DNA from: Mucilaginibacter defluvii
GTDB lineage: Bacteria > Bacteroidota > Bacteroidia > Sphingobacteriales > Sphingobacteriaceae
Length of the DNA: 64,000 bases
Direction: 5' to 3'
Assembly (NCBI RefSeq): GCF_039543225.1
Contig: NZ_BAABJI010000002.1
Span: 496,001 to 560,000, forward strand
Part shown: piece by piece, positions 24,293-33,798 of the stretch
Numbering within the stretch: position 1 is the first letter of the stretch
How the letters are laid out: each line of letters starts with the position of its first letter
The notes under the pieces: model-generated
Database searches by the model: none
Told to the model about the DNA's origin: nothing
Seen by the model: only the letters and a program-made list of their open reading frames with translations
Made by a program: the position numbers and the translations under genes

Positions 24293-25819
24293 TTATACTT
24301 TGCCTAACCAATAAGTAGTTTGTTTAAGCTTCGGATTTTGTCTGAACAGGGCCGGGTCAACCGGGAAGTAAAAGCCTTCCAGCTGAAACCTTTGATCTGT
24401 TAGCCAATCAACTACATTACCATATTTGCGTGTGCGCAGTAAATCATAAAATAAATGGCCTTCGAGGTATAGCTCCCGGCCACGTTCTACTATGTATTCA
24501 TCCATCACTTCATCCTTCGTTAAATCATTTGCAAGCATTGTTGGGTTAGCATTATGGCGTTTTCTCGAATCGTTAATAATATTAATGGCAGTGCTTACAT
24601 TGTTTTTATATAGCGCTATTTCTGCTTTTAACAGGTTAATGTCACTCAATCTAAAAACAACCATATTGTTGCTCAGGTAAGGATCAAGCTGCTGGCCGGC
24701 GTTACGGTAAATAACATTAGCATATTTAATGCACATTGGCCTTTCAGATGTAGTAAGTGCGAAGTTCTTTTTAAAACGAACGTCGGTAGTATCTGAATCC
24801 TGAAAATGGTTACGAAGATAAACAGGCGTAACAAACATACGCGGGTTATTTGTACCGTTGTTGATATATGATGAATTCAAGAAGAACATACCGATCGAGC
24901 TGTTTGAGCCTTCCAACGTATTCTCGCTTACATTAATTTCGAAGATACCTTCTGACGAGCGGCCTACGAATATGCTTTTGTAATTTGCGGTATCAACCAG
25001 CCTGTAACCGCCTTTGGCAACTATCGCGTTAATAGTCGTATCGGCACTGTTTACATCCGCCATGTTTGGCGTAGCGGTGCTTACATCAAGCATAGTAGCT
25101 CTCCAGAGGTAAAGATGTGTAAGTAAAGCGTATACCGATCCGCGGTTAGCGGTTACCTTTGCATCGCCAACATTTGCGTAACTCCAGCTTAACAAAGGCG
25201 CTGCTTTATGGCAATCATCCTCAATCAGCTTCATTACTTCGGCTTTAGGGCTGCGGGCCAGTTGTGGCGCGTTTATCGGGTCATCGTAAGCTTCAGTTAC
25301 TACCGGTACGTCTCCCCAAACCCTTACCATCATAAAATAACTCAAGGCGCGTAAAAAATAAGCCTGGCCTAATATTTTGTTTCTGAATTGTTCCGGGTCA
25401 TCAGCATCCTTTAATTGCGCATCCGTCATCTTGCTTACGTTCTTCAGTATGATGTTTGACATCGCTACCGATTTGAAATAAAGCGTGTAGTTAGCTAATG
25501 AGTTAAGGTTGTATTGAAAGGTAAAGTCACCACCTTGTATGCCTTCTATACCATCGCCGCCGTATTGTATAGTGAAATAGTTTTTGGCAACGGCATCGCC
25601 ATACATATAATACCGGTTGTACTTGTTGCTCATAGCATTACGCAGCAAGGCGTAATTGCCGGCTATCGCATTGTTAGCATCCTGAGCTGTTTTCCAGTAA
25701 ACGTCAAAGTAAGTAGAGTTTTTTGGCGTTTGTTCAAGCAATTTTTTACATGAACTGAATGTTGATAAAGCCGCCACGCAACCTATCACACATATTACTT
25801 TGTATATCTTTCTTATCAT
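24293..25819 (-). CDS. SusD/RagB family nutrient-binding lipoprotein
   Basis: This 508-residue lipoprotein has its lipobox Cys at 24 (FSSC). It shows the SusD TPR-like core: NAIAGNYALLRNAM, RNKILGQAYFLRALSYFMMVRVWGDVP and the C-terminal EYIVERGRELYLEGHLFYDLLRT. SusD proteins form the lid on the SusC barrel and capture oligomeric nutrients at the cell surface. It follows the SusC gene after 14 bases. The nutrient is unknown, because no hydrolase is linked. Confidence 0.95.
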   Translation of the reverse strand: MIRKIYKVICVIGCVAALSTFSSCKKLLEQTPKNSTYFDVYWKTAQDANNAIAGNYALLRNAMSNKYNRYYMYGDAVAKNYFTIQYGGDGIEGIQGGDFTFQYNLNSLANYTLYFKSVAMSNIILKNVSKMTDAQLKDADDPEQFRNKILGQAYFLRALSYFMMVRVWGDVPVVTEAYDDPINAPQLARSPKAEVMKLIEDDCHKAAPLLSWSYANVGDAKVTANRGSVYALLTHLYLWRATMLDVSTATPNMADVNSADTTINAIVAKGGYRLVDTANYKSIFVGRSSEGIFEINVSENTLEGSNSSIGMFFLNSSYINNGTNNPRMFVTPVYLRNHFQDSDTTDVRFKKNFALTTSERPMCIKYANVIYRNAGQQLDPYLSNNMVVFRLSDINLLKAEIALYKNNVSTAINIINDSRKRHNANPTMLANDLTKDEVMDEYIVERGRELYLEGHLFYDLLRTRKYGNVVDWLTDQRFQLEGFYFPVDPALFRQNPKLKQTTYWLGKV

Positions 25820-25833
25820 GATTTTATGCGTTA

Positions 25834-28800
25834 TTAAAATTGAATATCAAGGCCTAAAGTGTACTTTTTAGGTATTGGGTAGCCTGCACCATTATATTCG
25901 CCGTAGGGGTTAACTGCTTCAGCATCAGGTAAGCGTTTTGATTGCTGGAACATTTTTACGTTATCCATGATGCCGTAAACTCTTAATCTTCCCAGTCCGA
26001 GTCTTTTCAAAATAGTTGGGTTGAAATCATAGCTAAGCCTTACGCTTTTAATACGGAAATAGCCGCCTTTTTCAAGGAAGAAGGTTTGAGCGCCTGTATA
26101 ATAATATCTGTAAGTACCTATGTCATATTTAGCGTACTGCGCGTTGTCTCCCGGCATTCTCCAAATATTCAGCTTGCTAAAGTCAGGGGTTGAGTAGTAA
26201 GCGAACCTGTTAATCGGATCGCCATCAGTAGAGTTTGAAAAACGGTCAGATTCAAAAAGGTTTAGCACGTCCCTTTTAAAGGTAAACGTAGAGAAGATAT
26301 TTAACGAGAAACTTTTGTAATTAAAATCATTGCTCCAGCCGCCTACGTAGCGCGGATTCGGATCACCGATTGGCGTTTTATCCGGGTTGATACCATCGTT
26401 AAATACATCTACAAAATAGTCGCCATCAAGGTCAGCCAGATAAAAGTCGCCCGGGTTGTAAGTGCCGTTGCTGTTACGGTAACGCTCGCCGGTGTAAGGG
26501 TTAGCAGGAATGCTTTCAATTGTAGGGAACACACCAAGTGTTTGATACAGGTAGAACGCATTAATAGGAGAGCCTACCGATAGTATGTGCGATTTATCAA
26601 ACCTGTCGCCACTCATTACCAAATCTCGGTTGCCGTTCGGCAGGTTCATAATCTTGTTTTTGTTGTAGGTAACGTTTAAGCGGGTATACCATCTGAAGTT
26701 GCCTTCTAAAGGATTGGCAGAAATAGTCAGATCGACACCTGAGTTACGCACACCAATTGCGTTGGTAAGTGCAAGGTCATATCCAGTAGTAACCGGCAAG
26801 TCAACACTGAATAATTGCAGGGAAGACTCTTTGTTATACACGTCTAACGATACTGCATATTTACCATTCTTGATTTCAATATCGGTACCAATATTCCATT
26901 GTTTTGAACGCTCCCAGCTTAAGCTGTTTTGTGCAGCACCATCATAAAAGTTTGGTGTAATAGCGGTAACACCATTGTATGATGTTGCGCCGCCATTACC
27001 TTCAAAACCACCGTTATTAACGTTATACAAATTATATTGCAAGTAGTTATTGGTAGGTAAACTACCCGATGTACCAATACTACCGCGTAGCTTTAACAAA
27101 GTGAAGGGATTGTTTTCATTGTCCTTCATAAACGACTCTTCAGAGATTAACCAACCAACAGACGCGGCGGGAAAGAAACCCCACTTGTGGTTTTTACCAA
27201 AGCGTGATGAACCGTCTGTACGGGCACTTACTGATAACAGGTAGCGGCTATCATAATCATAACTGGCGCGGCCGTAGTATGAAAGTAACCCGTAAGCCTG
27301 GTAATCCGACCCTGCGCCGATTTTTGATTGCTGGAAGCCTCTAACGGTTTGTATATTATCTGAAGGTCCGTTAAAACCGGAAGCGGTAGTGGTTTGAAAA
27401 GTGTTATACAATATATCCTGGCCGGCCACACCACTTACGTTATGCTTACCAAATGAATTGTTGTAAGTGAAAAAGTTTGAGGTATTTATCTGCATACCGG
27501 CATCGGCATAACTATAAGAGTAATTACCCTGACCGTTTTGCAGTAAACTGCTCCGGCTCAAATCACGCCTGGCGTTGGTTTGCAGGAATGATGATTGTGA
27601 GGTTAGCGTTAGATGTTTATTTATCTCAAGCGCGAGATTCAGGTTAAACGTAAGCTGGTTGCTGATGTTCTTATCCAGGTTTGACTGATAAGCACCTAAA
27701 TAATACTCTTTTTTATCTGGCGATAAATTAAATAAAGATGAAGGCATGTTGCCGGCACCCAGACTGATCGGGCTGGAGTTGTCGCCGTTACCGCGTGCCC
27801 TGTCTGAACGTGAATAGGCAATTAAAGGGTTAATCGTCAGCTTATTGTTAAGCGCGTGCGCGGTTAGGTTTAACCTGCCGGTATAACGCTTAAAACCGGT
27901 GGCTTTAATTATACCTTCCTCGTTATAATGGCCACCGCTAAAGCGATAGACCATATTACCTGCACCGCCGCCGCTTAAGCCGAGGTCAACGTTTGAGATT
28001 TTACCGGTTTGGTAAAAAAGGTCCTGCCAGTCGTTATTACCATTAAAAGCTTCATTTAAGCTATCCGTAAGCATAAACGGAAGTTGTTGCTTTTGGTCGT
28101 AATTCAACTGTTGATTTAGTATCTGCATTTTTTGGCGACGTTCTTCGGCGCCGAGGGTGACATCGCGCAACTGCGGACGTTGCGTTAAACCGTAATAACT
28201 GTTAAGCGTTACTTTAGGATCGCCAGATAAACCTTTTTTGGTAGTGATCAGGATAACACCGTTTGCCGCGCGTGAGCCGTATATTGCGGCTGCTGATGCG
28301 TCCTTTAACACATCAATACTTTCAATATCATTTGGGTTAATGCCGGCTAAATAGTTAGCGCCGGTACCGGTGCCAGGGCCTACATAATCTTCAGTAGGTT
28401 GAGGTACGTTATCAACCACGTAAAGCGGGCTGTTTACTACATTGTATTCGTTGTAACCACGGCTCACTAATGAGTTACCACGTACGGATACGGTTGGCGT
28501 AGCGCCCGGCGCACCTGAGAAGTTTTGCACGTTTACACCTGATAAACGGCCTTGCAATAACTGGTCAAAACTCGCAGCCGGTAAATTAGCAATCTCTTTT
28601 GCCGACAAGCTGGAAACCGCCGCGGTTGATTTTTTACGGGTAATTTTTTGATAACCAATTAATACAACCTCACTTAACTGCTGCGGATTGTCTTTTAATG
28701 AAATGGTTAAATTTGGTTTGCTGCCTGCTTCAATTTCGGCAGTTAAAAAACCAACGAACGTAACGATTAAAACAGGTTTCGATGTGGATGCTTTTAACGA

Positions 28801-28998
28801 GAACTCTCCCTTAGGGTTGGTTGATGTTGTAGCAGTACCGCCTTTTTCCCTTACGGTTGCGCCTGGCACCGGAAGATTGTCTTTATCGACCACTGTACCA
28901 GTAACTACCGTTTGCGCTTGCGCGCTGTACGGAACCAGCAGGTAAAGTAGGCAGCAAACAACTAAGACGGCTTTTAAAAAAGTAAATCTTTTGGTCAT
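25834..28998 (-). CDS. SusC/RagA family TonB-linked outer-membrane receptor
   Basis: This 1054-residue protein has a signal peptide (to about 28, AQA), a carboxypeptidase-regulatory-like domain (about 30-110: TVVDKDNLPVPGATVREKGG, NPKGEFSL), a TonB plug domain (about 110-230: STAAVSSLSAKEIANLP, DIESIDVLKDASAAAIYGSRAANGVI) and a large barrel ending in YTLGLDIQF. It imports ligand captured by SusD. It is the first gene of the SusC-SusD-FAS1-DUF5007 operon. A -7 box lies 42-49 bases upstream of the start; no sigma/anti-sigma pair is linked. Confidence 0.96.
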   Translation of the reverse strand: MTKRFTFLKAVLVVCCLLYLLVPYSAQAQTVVTGTVVDKDNLPVPGATVREKGGTATTSTNPKGEFSLKASTSKPVLIVTFVGFLTAEIEAGSKPNLTISLKDNPQQLSEVVLIGYQKITRKKSTAAVSSLSAKEIANLPAASFDQLLQGRLSGVNVQNFSGAPGATPTVSVRGNSLVSRGYNEYNVVNSPLYVVDNVPQPTEDYVGPGTGTGANYLAGINPNDIESIDVLKDASAAAIYGSRAANGVILITTKKGLSGDPKVTLNSYYGLTQRPQLRDVTLGAEERRQKMQILNQQLNYDQKQQLPFMLTDSLNEAFNGNNDWQDLFYQTGKISNVDLGLSGGGAGNMVYRFSGGHYNEEGIIKATGFKRYTGRLNLTAHALNNKLTINPLIAYSRSDRARGNGDNSSPISLGAGNMPSSLFNLSPDKKEYYLGAYQSNLDKNISNQLTFNLNLALEINKHLTLTSQSSFLQTNARRDLSRSSLLQNGQGNYSYSYADAGMQINTSNFFTYNNSFGKHNVSGVAGQDILYNTFQTTTASGFNGPSDNIQTVRGFQQSKIGAGSDYQAYGLLSYYGRASYDYDSRYLLSVSARTDGSSRFGKNHKWGFFPAASVGWLISEESFMKDNENNPFTLLKLRGSIGTSGSLPTNNYLQYNLYNVNNGGFEGNGGATSYNGVTAITPNFYDGAAQNSLSWERSKQWNIGTDIEIKNGKYAVSLDVYNKESSLQLFSVDLPVTTGYDLALTNAIGVRNSGVDLTISANPLEGNFRWYTRLNVTYNKNKIMNLPNGNRDLVMSGDRFDKSHILSVGSPINAFYLYQTLGVFPTIESIPANPYTGERYRNSNGTYNPGDFYLADLDGDYFVDVFNDGINPDKTPIGDPNPRYVGGWSNDFNYKSFSLNIFSTFTFKRDVLNLFESDRFSNSTDGDPINRFAYYSTPDFSKLNIWRMPGDNAQYAKYDIGTYRYYYTGAQTFFLEKGGYFRIKSVRLSYDFNPTILKRLGLGRLRVYGIMDNVKMFQQSKRLPDAEAVNPYGEYNGAGYPIPKKYTLGLDIQF

Positions 28999-29388
28999 AA
29001 ATTAATTGTTGCAGTGTTAATAGTTTTTAATAATTATCTCAAAACTATCTTTACAATGCCCCAATTTTGTTTATGATATTATCTTAACATGGCTAAATCT
29101 TAACCATTTTGTTATTATATAAGTTTGTTGATTGAAAATATGGCAAAAATTAACGGTCGGTAAAACAATATTTTACATGAATGATGATAAAACGAATTAT
29201 CTATTTATGATTAATATTTATGACAGTGATAATGTTTTATTATATCGTTTTATCAATAATACAAGATTTTTTACCAATTCTGTAACATTCTTGTTGCTTT
29301 TCATTAGTAAATGCCCCTGAAAGAGAATTACGATAATAAAAAAGCCCGCTTGCAGTTAATACGAGCGGGCATAGAAAACGGTAAAATT
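28999..29388. promoter_or_regulatory. 390-base upstream region of the SusC operon
   Basis: This AT-rich gap holds CAAAACTA at 29040-29047, which on the reverse strand is TAGTTTTG, a fit to TAnnTTTG and the likely SusC-operon promoter. An imperfect inverted repeat, ATGGCTAA/TTAACCAT, at 29089-29107 lies 42 bases further upstream and could bind a regulator. The yajQ terminator occupies 29335-29370. I see no convincing gene in the rest. Confidence 0.45.
29335..29370 (-). terminator. Terminator of yajQ
   Basis: The GCCCGCT/AGCGGGC stem (29344-29350 with 29364-29370) is followed on the reverse strand by a T-rich run. Confidence 0.85.
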
Positions 29389-29880
29389 TTAATTGCGCAT
29401 GTTGATATACTGCAACGGCTGACCGAAATCATTTCCGCGGCAAAGGCTTATAACGGCCTGTAAATCGTCGATCTTTTTTCCCTGCACGCGCACCTGATCA
29501 TCCATTATGGAGGCTTGCACTTTAAGGCCGCTGTCCTTAATTGCCTTTACAATTTTCTTTGCGGCCTCTTTATCGATACCTTCTTTAACTTTAATTTCTT
29601 TGCGAATCATGTTGCCGGCTGCGTAATGCTCTTTACCAAAGTCAAGCGCGTTAGCATCAAGCCCTTGTTTAGTCATGCGGGTTATAATGGAATCAGTTAT
29701 CGCCTTAAGGCGCATGTCATTCTCAGTAACTATGGTTATCTCATTGTTTTTTTTATCCAGTTCGACAGTACTTTTTGAGTCGTTAAAATCGTATCTGTTC
29801 AAAATTTCTTTTTTAGCGTTGTTAATAGCGTTATCAAGCGTTTGTCCGTCTATCTTGCTTACAATATCAAATGATGGCAT
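29389..29880 (-). CDS. yajQ: YajQ family nucleotide-binding protein
   Basis: This 163-residue protein matches YajQ throughout: MPSFDIVSKIDGQTLDNAIN, RYDFNDSKSTVEL, IRKEIKVKEGIDKEAAKKI and a final GNDFGQPLQYINMR. YajQ proteins bind nucleotides, and some bind cyclic di-GMP and alter transcription. The ATG at 29880 gives the universal PSFDIV start; the frame continues eleven codons upstream, which are not needed. A TACTTTTG -7 box lies at 29900-29907, about 20 bases upstream. It is monocistronic. Confidence 0.94.
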   Translation of the reverse strand: MPSFDIVSKIDGQTLDNAINNAKKEILNRYDFNDSKSTVELDKKNNEITIVTENDMRLKAITDSIITRMTKQGLDANALDFGKEHYAAGNMIRKEIKVKEGIDKEAAKKIVKAIKDSGLKVQASIMDDQVRVQGKKIDDLQAVISLCRGNDFGQPLQYINMRN

Positions 29881-29899
29881 ATTGGTAGTGTTTAAGTGA

Positions 29900-29907
29900 C
29901 AAAAGTA
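29900..29907 (-). promoter_or_regulatory. -7 box (TACTTTTG) of yajQ
   Basis: On the reverse strand TACTTTTG matches TAnnTTTG and predicts a start near 29896, leaving a leader of about 16 bases before ATG 29880. This supports the shorter start. Confidence 0.5.
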
Positions 29908-30021
29908 GCACAAAAAGACAAGTTAACGGTTATAAAAACGATGCTAACAATGAGTTAATACTAAATTAACAAATAAATAGGCACATTTGTTGTTTCGGCT
30001 GCAAAGCGGAATATATATGAT

Positions 30022-32076
30022 ATGGATACCCAACAGATACCTTTAACCAATCGTGAAATAAGCTGGTTGTATTTTAATGATCGTGTACTGCAGGAAGCAG
30101 CAGATCCTACTGTGCCGCTTATAGACCGAATTCGCTTTTTGGCTATCTTTTCATCAAACCTGGATGAGTTTTACCGGGTTAGGGTTGCCACATTGAACAG
30201 GCTGGCCAACCTCAACCAAAAATCAAAGCAAATATTAGGTTATAACCCCAAAAAACTACTTAATCAGATAAAGAACATCGTGGTTAAGCAGGAAAAAAAG
30301 TTTAATAACCTGTATGAAAATATTATTATCAAGCAACTTGCGGAAGAGAAGATATTCATCTTAGATGAAAAACAACTGAACGTTGCCAGGGGAACATTTG
30401 TTAAAAGCTACTTTCGTGAGAGATTGCTTTCAACACTGGTGCCTATAATGCTCACAGATAACGGCCCGTTGCCCGAGTTAAAGGACCGTGCGATATACTT
30501 TTTTGTAAAGCTGACCAAAAATAAAAAATCCAGATACGCGCTTGTCGAGTTTCCGGATAATTTACCCCGCTTTCTGGTGCTGCCCGAAACAAATAACTTA
30601 AAGTTTATTATCCTGCTCGATGATATCATCAGATACAATCTGGAAGATATATTCTTCATTTTTGATCACGATAGTATAGAGGCATACTCCATACAGCTTA
30701 CCCGCGATGCTGAACTTGACCTGGACAAGGAGGTAAGTGAGAAATTTGTTGACGCCCTATCAAAAAGCCTGGTTAAACGAAAAAAAGGTAAACCGATGCG
30801 TTTACTTTATGATACCGATATGCCTGCCGATATGCTACAGCACCTTGTAGGCAAAATGGGACTACACGGCGAGAGTATGATACCAGGTAACCGCTACCAT
30901 AAATTTAAGGATTTTATAAAGTTCCCGAATGTTGGTAAACGCGAGTTGGAATACAACAAGTATCCGGCATTACCTGTTGATGGTATTTCGTTTGGTAAAA
31001 GCCTGATCAGTTTAATTGCTAAAAAGGATTACCTGGTAAGCACGCCTTACCAGTCCTTCGACTATATTATTCACTTTTTACGAGAAGCAGCCATTGATCC
31101 AAAGGTTAAAGAGATCAGCATTTCAGTTTATCGCCTGGCTGATAACTCGCGGGTAGTGCATGCACTAATAAACGCTGCTAAGAATGGTAAAAAAGTTAAT
31201 TGCCTTGTTGAGCTTCGTGCCCGTTTTGATGAGCAGAACAATATATATTGGAGTAACCGTTTAGAAGAAGAAGGAGTACGCGTGGTTTATGGCATCCCCG
31301 GCTATAAAGTGCATTCAAAAATTTGCATGGTAAGCCGGGTTGAAAAAGGCAAAGTGGTTAACTACGGTTGTCTTTCTACAGGGAATTTTAATGAGAAGAC
31401 CGCGCAGATTTATGCAGATCATACCCTGTTTACGGCTAACAAAAAGATTACCGACGAACTCGCCGAGGTATTTAAATCGTTAAACAGAAGTCAGTTGCCA
31501 AAAGGTTTCAAAAACCTGATCGTATCTCCGGTTGACTCGCGCCCGGCAATTTATAAGTTAATAGATAATGAAATACGTAACGCCAAGGCCGGTAAAACGG
31601 CATATATGATATTAAAGATGAACAGCCTGGCCGATGAGCAAATGATTGAAAAACTTTATCAGGCCAGCGGGGCGGGTGTGAAAATAGATATGATTGTGCG
31701 GGGCATGTGTTGCCTTGTTCCCGGCGTAAAAGGATATAGTGAGAACATCAGTGTTATCAGTATAGTTGATAAGTATCTTGAACATGCCCGCGTACATATA
31801 TACGGTAATGGCGGCAATGAGTTGATCTACCTTACTTCGGCAGATTTTATGACGCGTAATATCGATAACAGGGTAGAGGTGGGTTTTCCTTTGTACGATG
31901 AAGATCTGAAAAAAGAGATCAAAGATATTATTAACCTGCAATTAGCCGATAACACCAAAGCACGGGATATTACCTCAAATAATAGTAACAAATACCATCG
32001 CACCCGTAATGTAAACCCGCACCGGGCGCAAATAGATATTTATAATTACCTAAAAAACAAAAATACTTTAAAGTGA
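30022..32076 (+). CDS. ppk: Polyphosphate kinase 1
   Basis: This 684-residue enzyme has the PPK1 opening NREISWLYFNDRVLQEA and SSNLDEFYRVRVATL, and the paired catalytic histidines at about 431 (GYKVHSKICMV) and 467 (YADHTLFTA) of the phospholipase-D-like fold, with the phosphate-contacting Arg in ARFDEQNN. It makes polyphosphate from ATP at the inner face of the membrane. Its TGA overlaps the GTG start of ppx by four bases, so synthesis and breakdown are encoded as one coupled unit. Confidence 0.97.
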   Translation: MDTQQIPLTNREISWLYFNDRVLQEAADPTVPLIDRIRFLAIFSSNLDEFYRVRVATLNRLANLNQKSKQILGYNPKKLLNQIKNIVVKQEKKFNNLYENIIIKQLAEEKIFILDEKQLNVARGTFVKSYFRERLLSTLVPIMLTDNGPLPELKDRAIYFFVKLTKNKKSRYALVEFPDNLPRFLVLPETNNLKFIILLDDIIRYNLEDIFFIFDHDSIEAYSIQLTRDAELDLDKEVSEKFVDALSKSLVKRKKGKPMRLLYDTDMPADMLQHLVGKMGLHGESMIPGNRYHKFKDFIKFPNVGKRELEYNKYPALPVDGISFGKSLISLIAKKDYLVSTPYQSFDYIIHFLREAAIDPKVKEISISVYRLADNSRVVHALINAAKNGKKVNCLVELRARFDEQNNIYWSNRLEEEGVRVVYGIPGYKVHSKICMVSRVEKGKVVNYGCLSTGNFNEKTAQIYADHTLFTANKKITDELAEVFKSLNRSQLPKGFKNLIVSPVDSRPAIYKLIDNEIRNAKAGKTAYMILKMNSLADEQMIEKLYQASGAGVKIDMIVRGMCCLVPGVKGYSENISVISIVDKYLEHARVHIYGNGGNELIYLTSADFMTRNIDNRVEVGFPLYDEDLKKEIKDIINLQLADNTKARDITSNNSNKYHRTRNVNPHRAQIDIYNYLKNKNTLK

Positions 32077-32960
32077 GATACGCTGCCATAGACATAGGAT
32101 CAAACGCTGTACGCATGCTGATTGCCGAAATTGTTGAAAACAACCATTCGGTATCGTTTAAAAAAAACACACTCATACGTGTGCCGTTAAGGCTGGGCGA
32201 TGATGCCTTTCTTCATCAGCATATCTCTGAGAGAAAATCGGCCGATTTGGTTAAAACCATGCAGGCGTTCAGTAACCTGATTGATGTTTACAAGGTAACG
32301 GATTATATGGCCTGCGCCACATCAGCCATGCGTGAAGCAAATAACGGCGACAAGGTAGTAAAGGAAATAAAGGAAAAAGCTGGAATCGACCTGGAGATTA
32401 TACATGGCGAAAAAGAAGCTAAAATAATTTACAATAGCCATGCCGATCAGGAAATAGACAAAAGCAAAAACTATCTGTACATTGATGTAGGCGGCGGCAG
32501 CACTGAGTTGTCATTATTTTCGGCCGGGGAGCTTATCGCTTCACATTCATTCAACCTGGGTACAATACGTATTCTGGATAACCAGGATAAAGAAGAAACC
32601 TGGGAAGAAATGCGCGAATTTATCCGTAAGCATACCCGCGGATTTAAAGATATCGCAGGTATAGGCACAGGCGGAAACATCAACAAGCTTTACCGCTTGT
32701 CTGAACAAAAAGATAAATCGCCGATGCAGTTTAATAAGCTTAAATCGCTTTATAGCTATTTAAGTTCCTTTTCGTTAAAAGACAGGATAAACGTTTTGGG
32801 CCTTAACCATGACCGGGCAGATGTGATCATTCCAGCATGTGAGATATACATTACAGTAATGAAAACAGCAGGAATTAAGCAGATTTATGTACCGAGCGTA
32901 GGCATGGTTGATGGCATTATACAAACGCTGATAGAGAAGAACTTTCCGCAAAATCGCTGA
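32073..32960 (+). CDS. ppx: Exopolyphosphatase/pppGpp phosphohydrolase family protein
   Basis: This 295-residue ASKHA-fold phosphatase starts RYAAIDIGSNAVRMLI and has CATSAMREANNG, YIDVGGGSTELSL and GIGTGGNINKLYRL, the nucleotide and phosphate loops of the Ppx/GppA family. It lacks the C-terminal HD-like extension of E. coli Ppx, as is usual for short forms. The start is GTG at 32073, within the ppk stop (GTGA overlap); no ATG lies nearby. Confidence 0.93.
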   Translation: MRYAAIDIGSNAVRMLIAEIVENNHSVSFKKNTLIRVPLRLGDDAFLHQHISERKSADLVKTMQAFSNLIDVYKVTDYMACATSAMREANNGDKVVKEIKEKAGIDLEIIHGEKEAKIIYNSHADQEIDKSKNYLYIDVGGGSTELSLFSAGELIASHSFNLGTIRILDNQDKEETWEEMREFIRKHTRGFKDIAGIGTGGNINKLYRLSEQKDKSPMQFNKLKSLYSYLSSFSLKDRINVLGLNHDRADVIIPACEIYITVMKTAGIKQIYVPSVGMVDGIIQTLIEKNFPQNR

Positions 32961-33005
32961 TGAAAAAATTGAAAATAAATTATTAAGTTTTTGTAAAAAT
33001 CTTAA

Positions 33006-33087
33006 TATATTTGTAGTGCCCTCTCATAGGGTATGTTTTTCATAGGTAGATGTAGGGTCGGGTACATAGTATTCGACCCTTTTTTTG
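33006..33087 (+). ncRNA. Candidate small RNA between ppx and ubiX
   Basis: TATATTTG at 33006-33013 matches the -7 consensus, and a strong terminator ends at 33087, so an RNA of about 70 bases starting near 33017 is expected. It contains a small CCCT/AGGG hairpin (33019-33032 region) and the terminator hairpin, and no start codon followed by a useful frame. The terminator may also serve ppk-ppx. Confidence 0.4.
33054..33087 (+). terminator. Rho-independent terminator
   Basis: AGGGTCG (33054-33060) pairs with CGACCCT (33074-33080), followed by seven T. Confidence 0.88.
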
Positions 33088-33133
33088 TGCCTCAACTTTA
33101 TCCCGCCGCTTTTGTTATACTTGCATTCCGTTT

Positions 33134-33700
33134 ATGAAAAAAAAGATCGTTATAGCCATTACCGGAGCCAGCGGCGCTATTTATGCCAGGCTTTTGTTAA
33201 ATAAACTTAAGCTATTACAAAACCAGATAGCCGAAGTTGGCATCATCATGTCAACCAACGCACGCGAAGTTTGGCGGGTTGAATTAGGCAACGATGATTA
33301 TCAATCTTATCCATTCAAATTTTACGATAAATATGACTTCAGCGCGCCGTTTGCCTCAGGTTCTGCCAAGTTTGATACCATGGTTATCGTTCCGTGTTCA
33401 ATGGGAACGCTCGGCCGTATAGCCAGCGGTGTATCTGACGACCTAACCACCCGCGCGGCCGACGTAATTTTGAAAGAGCGGCGCAAACTCATATTAGTAG
33501 CGCGTGATACACCGCTTAACTTAATTCAGTTACGTAACATGATAACTGTAACCGAGGCTGGTGCAATAGTGTGTCCTGCGGTGCCATCATTTTACAGCAA
33601 CCCTAAAACAATTGAGGAAGTAGCGCTTACAGTGGTTGACCGTGTGGTAGACTTAATCGGATTAGAAAACAACAGTTACAGATGGGGTGAAAGTCAGTAA
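33134..33700 (+). CDS. ubiX: Flavin prenyltransferase UbiX/Pad1
   Basis: This 188-residue protein opens with IVIAITGASGAIYARLLL, and has VIVPCSMGTLGRIASG, LTTRAADVILKERRKLILVARDTPLN and an internal MITVTEAGAIVCPAVPSFY, all UbiX hallmarks. It attaches a dimethylallyl group to FMN to make the prenylated cofactor of UbiD-type decarboxylases, probably for menaquinone synthesis in this group. A TATACTTG box, one mismatch from consensus, lies ten bases before the ATG. No ubiD is in the window. Confidence 0.95.
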   Translation: MKKKIVIAITGASGAIYARLLLNKLKLLQNQIAEVGIIMSTNAREVWRVELGNDDYQSYPFKFYDKYDFSAPFASGSAKFDTMVIVPCSMGTLGRIASGVSDDLTTRAADVILKERRKLILVARDTPLNLIQLRNMITVTEAGAIVCPAVPSFYSNPKTIEEVALTVVDRVVDLIGLENNSYRWGESQ

Positions 33701-33764
33701 GCGATATTATATATAAAGGCTTTAATCATTACAAAACAGCCCCCTCAAAAGTTAAGCTATATTA

Positions 33765-33772
33765 TATATTTG
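33765..33772 (+). promoter_or_regulatory. -7 box (TATATTTG) of the esterase gene
   Basis: TATATTTG predicts a start near 33776, between a GTG at 33772 and the ATG at 33799. It therefore supports the ATG as the true start. Confidence 0.5.
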
Positions 33773-33798
33773 TGTTGCTGTACCTAACCGGCATCAAT

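Noticed and set aside
29132..29320. A 62-residue + frame in the SusC upstream region
   Set aside because: It is AT-driven, rich in Asn, Ile and Phe, and has no start signal or family.
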